In this document: positions 57,804 through 64,000 of the stretch, piece after piece
Layout of the letters: each line of letters starts with the position of its first letter
Position numbering within the stretch: the first letter of the stretch is position 1
Assembly (NCBI GenBank): GCA_024305745.1
Contig: JAHRBS010000014.1
Location: 7,501-71,500, forward strand
Origin: Polyporus tsugae
Taxonomy: Eukaryota; Basidiomycota; Agaricomycetes; Polyporales; Polyporaceae
DNA length: 64,000 bases
Reading direction: 5' to 3'
Made by a program: the position numbers and the translations under genes
The notes under the pieces: generated by a model
The model's input: the letters and a program-made list of their open reading frames with translations, nothing else
The model's database searches: none
Told to the model about the DNA's origin: nothing

Positions 57804-58974
57804 ATGGGACAGTATTGGGAAGTGTGAGTCTCCACGTCCGTAAAACCGACGTGATCTCTTCCCTCCTGATTTTCTTCGCAGGCTCAACATCGACCGCAAG
57901 GAGTCCGGGCTCTCAGACTGCACCACATTTAACGGACTCATCTTCAATGACAAGATGGGCGCGAGGCTCTACTTAGCCCTCCAGATGCCCAGCCTACCAC
58001 CGTGAGCATCCGCTCTCCAGCCCTTCCCATGCCCTGATCTTTAACTACCTCTAGGGATGTCGACATGTGGCTGACCCTCGGCACTTTCATCTCGCAGCCC
58101 GGACCGATAGGAAATCTTTCGGCAGAGGTTCAGGACATGATCTTCGAGACCATCACGAGCAACCCCGAGCAGGAACCCGCGAATCTCCTCGACTGCATAT
58201 TCTTCGCCGTCACCTGCAAGCGGCTCCTCGCAGCCGCCAAACCCCACATCCTGCGCGCCCTCGTCTCGCGGTACTCTCGCGCCGCAGACTGCCGCATCGT
58301 CTGCCTCGGAGCCTGCGCGGACATGGACGACTACGCCCCTCCCGGAATGCTCACCGCCTCCGAAGCGAAGGAGGTCGAAAGTGCGGGCGAACCGCTGTTC
58401 AGCTTCGCCCTGCGCCATTACACACCCTACCGCACGGTGGTGAGGACTCTCCACCAGCCCGTACAGGATCTTCTCTGGGAGCTCGAGGTGTGCAATGCGC
58501 GCCCGGCGCCGGCACCACCGGCGGAGAACAAGAACCCCGGACCCGCCGCTGCCACGGGCCCTCGAGCTCAACATGATCACTACGCTCGCGCGCGTCGCGG
58601 CCGCGCCTGGCCCGAACGTGCTCTGCAACGTGACGAAGGGCGAGTACGTCCGCGAGGACGCGCTCGTCACGCTCGGGCGGGGCTCGGGGCGCGTGACGAT
58701 GACGGTGGTCGCCGCGCTGATATCGCGCATTTGCTACTCAATCGACGACAGCATCGAGTTCATGTGCGGGGAAGAGTATACAGGCAAGCTGTCGAAGGGA
58801 CCCTGGGCGGGTGACCGATTCTGCATCAGGAGCGCGCAAGATATGGCCGTGGAGAGGCCGGGGGCAGGGTGCACATGGACCGAGTGGAAAGACGTGACGG
58901 AGGAGGTGAATGGGCTGTTGTGCCAGCTTTGGAACTTCATGATGGGTTACGATTCTTCGGACGATGAGGATTAG
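57804..58974 (+). CDS. MGQYW-type F-box-like protein (326 aa)
   Basis: Four exons (57,804-57,823; 57,882-58,001; 58,055-58,487; 58,567-58,974) encode 326 aa. The N-terminus MGQYWEVLNIDRKE is a hallmark of a common, uncharacterised Agaricomycete family. Exon 3 holds an F-box-like segment, LSAEVQDMIFETI ... CKRLLAAAKPHI. The C-terminal part contains a W-rich segment and ends in an acidic YDSSDDED tail. All introns are 53-79 bp with GT-AG ends; the third was placed where the frame changes (E|LNM) and is the least certain. The stop overlaps the 3' end of the convergent gene by four bases. By analogy such proteins may act in ubiquitin-ligase complexes, but this is not shown. Confidence 0.82.
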
Positions 58975-60426
58975 TGGGGAAGGCGACGACCGAGGAGCGT
59001 GAGGGTCGCTAGGACAGAGATACGTACTGTACGATCGCCGTGTGTGCGACATGATCCTTCTGCGTCGTCCCCGGAGCCATTCCTGAACGCATATGTAGCT
59101 GTTTTATAAGATGAGTTCTGCCGCATCGCCATCGCGCTCAGCACGCTCCTCAGCCCAGCGAGCTCCTCCCGAAATACCTGCACCGCTCCCGGACTCAGTC
59201 TCTCCGACGCATCCGACGACCCCCATTCCTGCTCAGGCTGCTGGGGCGACGACGGCATTATCGCACCCACCATCTCGCGCTGAAGCATCTCGATCCTATA
59301 CCTGAGCTCCGCCTCACGCCTGAACTCGAACTTCGTTTGCGACCACCGGCTCGATGGCGAAGCGATCATTGTAGACTCGGATCCAGGCGACGGGCCTGTC
59401 CGGATGAAAGCCGGCAGCCGGTCAGCGAACAGCAGAGTGGGAGAGCGTGACAGCCATCTACTCGCCTGCGACGGTTGCAACATTCGAGAACATGCTCACG
59501 CTGACAGGCCGGATGGACGACGCGGAAGTGGCTATCGAGGGTGTCATCGCGTCCGCGGATGTGATAGTGAAGTCCGAGTAGCGCTTGGTGAGCGGACCGG
59601 TCTGGCTGCGACGGCGACGGGGTCGGTAGAAGACCAGGAAGAGCAGTGCAGCTACTAGAAGTAGCAGAGCAACACCTCCTACCACTCCACCCACGATTGC
59701 CGCCGTTAGCGGGCGGGCGGACGAGGAGGCGGACGAGGCAGTGGGTGTGGGAGACGAAATACTAAACGTGGCGGCAGCGCTTGCTGAAGCCGCCGCCTCG
59801 CTCTCGGTGGTGTAGAGCAAGTAGTCGAAGAAAATCAGCGATCGCTCGTTGCCCGACGCGCTCATGACCAGCGTGTGGAGCGAGTCGGACAAGTTCGTAT
59901 TCGCGTACACCAGTTGGTTGTACAGGATCTCAGAGCTGGAGTCGGGGACGTGCGAGTAGTGTCCAACGGTCTCGCTGTTCGTGAACGAGATGTTGACAAG
60001 CGTGATCGCGCCGGTCGGGAGGGAGTTCGGAACGACGTTGTACACGTAGGCCGCAGTCCCGGGAAAGTGACCTGAACCCGTATGGGGATGCCAATGAAGT
60101 ACGTCGCGTGATGCCACGACTGGTCGACGATCTGGCTCGTGTCGAGCTCGGAGGGCTTGACGGTGCAGATGTCGCACTGTTCGGTTGGGGAGCCAACGTG
60201 CCAGGTGTCGTTGGCGGGGAGATACGTTGGTATCACGGTCCCGTCGCTGTTTCTGAACGTGTCGTCGACCGTGACGTTGACGGAAACAGCAGGGGCAGGT
60301 GGAATGAAGAATACGAAGAGCAAAATAAGGGTATAGTGGAGTATTGAGCCCAGCCCTAGCCTTCTGTGAACGAGCTAACTTGCATAAATCGGCGGAGGAA
60401 CACGTACCACGAACGAACGAGCTCAT
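58971..60426 (-). CDS. Single-pass sensor-like membrane protein, apparent frameshift
   Basis: Minus-strand gene. A short first exon MSSFVR (60,426) leads to a hydrophobic signal segment (ILHYTLILLFVFFIPP). An ectodomain with CDIC and N-glycosylation sites follows, then a Ser/Thr/Ala-rich stalk, one transmembrane helix (AIVGGVVGGVALLLLVAALL) and a basic RPRRRR stop-transfer. The cytosolic tail probably continues through a GC-AG intron (59,465-59,396) into an exon with a Glu/Arg-rich coiled coil (REAELRYRIEML); without splicing it stops at 59,458. The layout resembles the many Mid2/WSC-like surface proteins of basidiomycetes. Near 60,055 the frame shifts by one base between VTFPG and TAAYVYN with no plausible intron, so the gene is either damaged or carries a sequencing error. 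Confidence 0.7.
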
Positions 60427-63029
60427 GACTAGTCAAAAGGAAGTGGCGGGTCGCTGCTGACCCATAGGCTGCTGCGATAGGATACAACGCGTTCGTCTCG
60501 GCTCTGTAGGGCAGTCGATTAACAACTAACCGCTACCGGAAGGACATGGAGCACTCACACAGAGAGTCCAGCTCGACGACTGTTGAGGACGTTGAGGTGA
60601 GGGACCGGGGAACAAGGATATCTTCTCGGTTTTCACCTCCGCCACGCCGCGTTATGAGGAGGCCGGCTGCGAGAATGGAGGTCAACCCCGAGTACAGGGA
60701 ACTCGAGCAGGGCTGCACTCACCGACCGGATCGCCACAACAACTTGGAAGGAGTTCTCTTCGTACATGGCCACCGGCAGAGGTGATATGCCTTCCGACTT
60801 GACTCGAAAGTTTGCCAATGGGTGTAATACCCTGCTTCCGGAGATGCTGATGGTACGCATACACGAACACCTAGCGGTATACAGCGACTTCGCCGTGGTG
60901 CCGATCCCAGGAACCCGCTGCGTCCAGCAATCGAACTCGGATCGACTGTATTGTACGCAAGCTGCAAGATCGATCAACGATATCCGCGTCGAAACGAGAT
61001 TGAGGTCGCAAATGGTGCGAGGGAATGACGAGTTTCTCTGATCTCCGCATGGTGTGAGAACGAGACCACTTCCCGTGTCCGTCTCATGCCATCATACTGC
61101 CCCTACAAAGATATGTCAGGAACACTCAAATTCAGCAAGAAGCAGAGATCTACGCACCGGTTCATGAGTTCGGAAAGATATCTGCGCCTCGTCCGAGACT
61201 GTGCTTAAGACATGCCACTCAGGGAACAAACGAGGCGAGGGAGAGCTCTGTGAATATCGGCATCTCGGTTGACTGGGGGGGTCCTTCGCCTGTCGTGACT
61301 GCCAGCTGGGGGGAGTGGGGACATGGATGCGTCAGCAGAGCTAGCAAGCTGCGACATATATGCGCTGCTTCACGAGGTGTCGCCCTCACGTCGCCTCGTT
61401 CGGTATCATATTCGCGTTCCTCTAGTTTCTTCACGTGAACACAATAGCATCGAAGGGTACATGCTTCGAAAGCAACCCGCAGCTCGATTGCTTCCCGAAG
61501 CGACGCATATTTGTTACTACAATTCAACGCGAAATAGACTTGTGCAAGAAAGGCAAGTTCGGCCGGGACGAACCACCGAATACATTCACGAGACGCACTG
61601 CCGACTCACCCAGGGCGCACACATGCTCCTTGCACGAACCGAAGGTATCACCGGTCTCCACGGGGTACGGGGCGATTCGACAGCGTGCGTTCTCCGGGCC
61701 TATGCGTAGCTTGAAGTCACCAAGTTGACTTTCTGGCTTGATAGAGTGAGACGATGCGAGGTCTTGCGCAACGGGGGTCGGGTGGTTTCGTGATCCTTCA
61801 AACCAGAAGAAACCCAGAAGTTGAGATTGAGTGACAATCCTTGAAGGTGCGGCGGTGGGCAGGTTTAGAGGGCACACGGATCTGCATGTACATATAAGCA
61901 GCTGAGTTCATAGCATAGAACAGACGAGGCGCAGTTGGTTTCAACCGACAGGTCGGCAGACGGCATCTGGGTATGTGGGTGCGAGTCAAGTGCGTGCAAG
62001 GAGGGAGTGTGGGCCTTGTGTGGCTTGACGCTCTTATTTGCCTCTATTTGGTTCGTGGCACCATGCGACGGCTCCAAGTCGCAACGTTCCGACCTCTTCC
62101 TGACCCGTACCACCGGGGCATGTTCTCGCATCTTTCGCAACTCACTTCGATCCCATCATGGCCTGGTGGATGGAACGACCCGATGGCTTTCACCATCTTG
62201 CAAAGGCTCAAACACCTCGTAAGTGATATCGGGACCGTCATTACCATGACGCTAACTCGCAGCTTATCCCGGTTCAAGTTCAGGACATGATGACTCAATC
62301 GTCCAGCGAAACGTAGGAGGGCACAAGGTACGCAACCCGCATTGTCGGTGCAGAACACGAGCTGAGCCGACGAATATACCACGCCTGCTCTAGATGATGG
62401 TGGGACCGACAGCATCCCGAAGTTACCGTCACCATTGACTTGTGTGTAACACGTACATCCGCGTCTAGTGAGTACATTCGAACAACTTGCGCAACCACTT
62501 GGTTAGAATATGCACTGGCTGCGTACTCATCTCATGCTGGCGCTGTTGCAGAGGTGGCTGACCATTTTTTCTCTTCTCGACGTTGCGAAATCCCTTTGAC
62601 GTAACTCTGGGGAGGAGCTGCGGATGTTTGTTTACAGGGCGATGACATTGGGGATGGTCCAGGGCGTCATGACGGTGCGCGGTCGCGGTCGACTTCGACG
62701 TCGGCCCTGGGGATCAACGAAAGGAAGACTCGAGCCCTCGAACAAGGTACGTCTTCGTGGATACGCCGATGGCTTGATATTAGTACTAATGTCAATATAA
62801 CTTCAGCTCACTCTATGTTGGAGGACCGTCAGCTGGAAGCTCATCCGAGCCGGAATGGAGAGAGTGTGGCGGCGACTTCGGACGTGGACATGCCATCAGT
62901 GTCCGGTGGAGGTGGCCATGGAGGACGTGCGCGCTGGACGATCCGATTTGCATGAGCGGGAAAGGGGGTAGGGAGGGAGCGTCATTTTGACAGCGTGTCG
63001 GCCAACAATTCGGACGTTTGCACCACGGA
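60427..63029. other. Intergenic
   Basis: About 2.6 kb without a recognised gene. Frames at 60.5-61.0, 61.2-61.5, 61.9-62.4 and 62.6-62.95 kb have no family features; the last pair could be joined by a GTACGT-CAG intron but has no start or match. Confidence 0.5.
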
Positions 63030-64000
63030 ATAATTTACATGTACACGGCGCCGAGTTGAACGTTGACCATGGCCAGGGATTACGTTCGATGCGGGACTCG
63101 TAAGTGCTAGTACAGGGAACTTGAAGAAGGGACGAGAGATGAAGAAAGTCTGATAGGATACAGCCCAGTCTCGGATTATGGTGGGGCCACTGTACATACG
63201 TCGACATATGGCACTGGATACACCAGCGATTAGGCAATCGCATCCGCCTTCCATTCCTTGCTTGTACGTGTGCTCGCATCCTCCACGCCATCTCCGCATC
63301 CTGGGCCCTGTCCGTCCGAGTCAATCACCAACACCTCTGACCTCTGATGCGGTGTGCTCTCGCTGGTCATGATCGTGTTGACCGTAACAGGGATGTGGGG
63401 AGTTGGCAGAGATGAGAGGTGCTGCGAGAGCCCTTTCTCCATGTGCGACCTGTTAAGCGCGACGAGGACGATGATGATCGTGGGGTAGATGGCCTATGGG
63501 AAGGGTAACGGCCCAGCCGCACGACAGCGAAAGTTGAATGAGTCACGGCCTCATGACCGGCTTAGAGTGATTGGACCGTGACTTACGATCACAGGTACTA
63601 GCGCACCATCGACAAAGACATTGAAGGTGTCGAAGAAGCTGTCCTCTATCGCATTTGCATATACTAGTTGAGACCGTAGTATGTATGCCATGATCTGGTA
63701 AGCCACAACGATGCCCTGATTGTACTGGTTAGTGCTCGTTTTTTGCAAAGTATGATAGTAAGTACTAGTACGATGAAGACGACTCACCCAGATGGCACAA
63801 TAGAATGCGCCGGATTCGATGAGTAGAGCAAACAGTTTCTCCACCTGAGATCCGCCGGCTACAAGGTATCCACGGAGACGTCTCCTTAACCTCCTGAAGA
63901 GACTTTGCTGTCAGCCGCGAGATCAGACTTGATTTGGCCCATAACATACCATGCCTTGTATCCCACGAGAAGAGTTGCTAAAAGGTTCGTGCTAAGAGAT
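63030..64000 (-). repeat. Third, partial copy of the membrane-protein segment
   Basis: From about 63,030 the sequence matches the inner end of the inverted duplication (ACACGGCGCCGA near 63,041; cf. 36,975 and 52,120) and then its gene. It has the same orientation as the right arm and continues past the window edge. Confidence 0.8.
63230..64000 (-). CDS. Seven-helix membrane protein, 3' part only
   Basis: The last three and a half exons of the family on the minus strand: the end of a LLVGYKAW exon at the window edge, QVEKLFALLIESGAFYCAIW, GIVVAYQIM ... FFDTFNVFVDGALVPVI, and YPTIIIVLVALNRSHMEKG with a tail ending KEWKADAIA (stop at 63,230). It is closest to the duplicates at 35.2 and 52.3 kb. 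The exon before FFDTFNV differs most from them. The N-terminal exons lie outside the window, so integrity is unknown. No stop or frameshift was seen in the part present. Confidence 0.8.

Overview
The window is fungal nuclear DNA, almost certainly from an Agaricomycete and probably a wood-decay polypore-type basidiomycete. Genes are cut by many short GT-AG introns (about 50-80 bp). It carries three cytochrome P450 genes, several members of a basidiomycete-type seven-helix membrane protein family, F-box-like proteins and an OrsD-like zinc-finger protein. No rRNA, convincing tRNA or CRISPR locus was seen. All gene models were spliced by eye from reading frames and splice signals.

Region 1 (1-18.0 kb) is an accessory block defined by a dispersed 17-bp palindrome, GTCCGTCC-N-GGACGGAC, with about 34 intact or near-intact copies. 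The palindrome occurs only in this block. It lies in tandem arrays (192-, 55- and 218-bp periods), at the edges and axes of foldbacks (4.07-4.76, 13.47-14.02 and 17.01-17.49 kb), and as six copies inside an oversized intron. The block also holds two co-directional multi-exon genes: an unrecognised 1028-aa protein and a 1465-aa SNF2-type helicase/ATPase. A 2,986-bp foldback element (14,021-17,006) with its own terminal inverted repeats sits exactly in the centre of one palindrome. It carries two inverted copies of a small coiled-coil gene, one of which has lost its start codon. I regard this palindrome/foldback system as the best candidate for something undescribed.

Region 2 (18.0-22.6 kb) is a second repeat zone. 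It has two 299-bp direct repeats, an OrsD-like gene whose last codons lie inside one of those repeats, a 160-bp minisatellite and several short hairpins.

Region 3 (22.6-64 kb) is a duplicated P450/membrane-protein neighbourhood. Three P450 genes (two are direct-repeat duplicates with unusually long second introns) are interspersed with membrane-protein genes. A segment of about 4.5-5 kb carrying one membrane-protein gene plus an F-box gene fragment is duplicated in inverted orientation (32.6-37.1 and 52.0-57.1 kb). A third partial copy runs off the right edge. The left copy has an in-frame stop codon. This region also has an intact F-box/LRR-like gene, an Hsp70 pseudogene, an MGQYW-type F-box-like gene and a single-pass, sensor-like membrane protein gene with an apparent 1-nt frameshift.

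No pathway can be proved from sequence alone. The P450s suggest microsomal oxidation chemistry; the membrane proteins have no known role.
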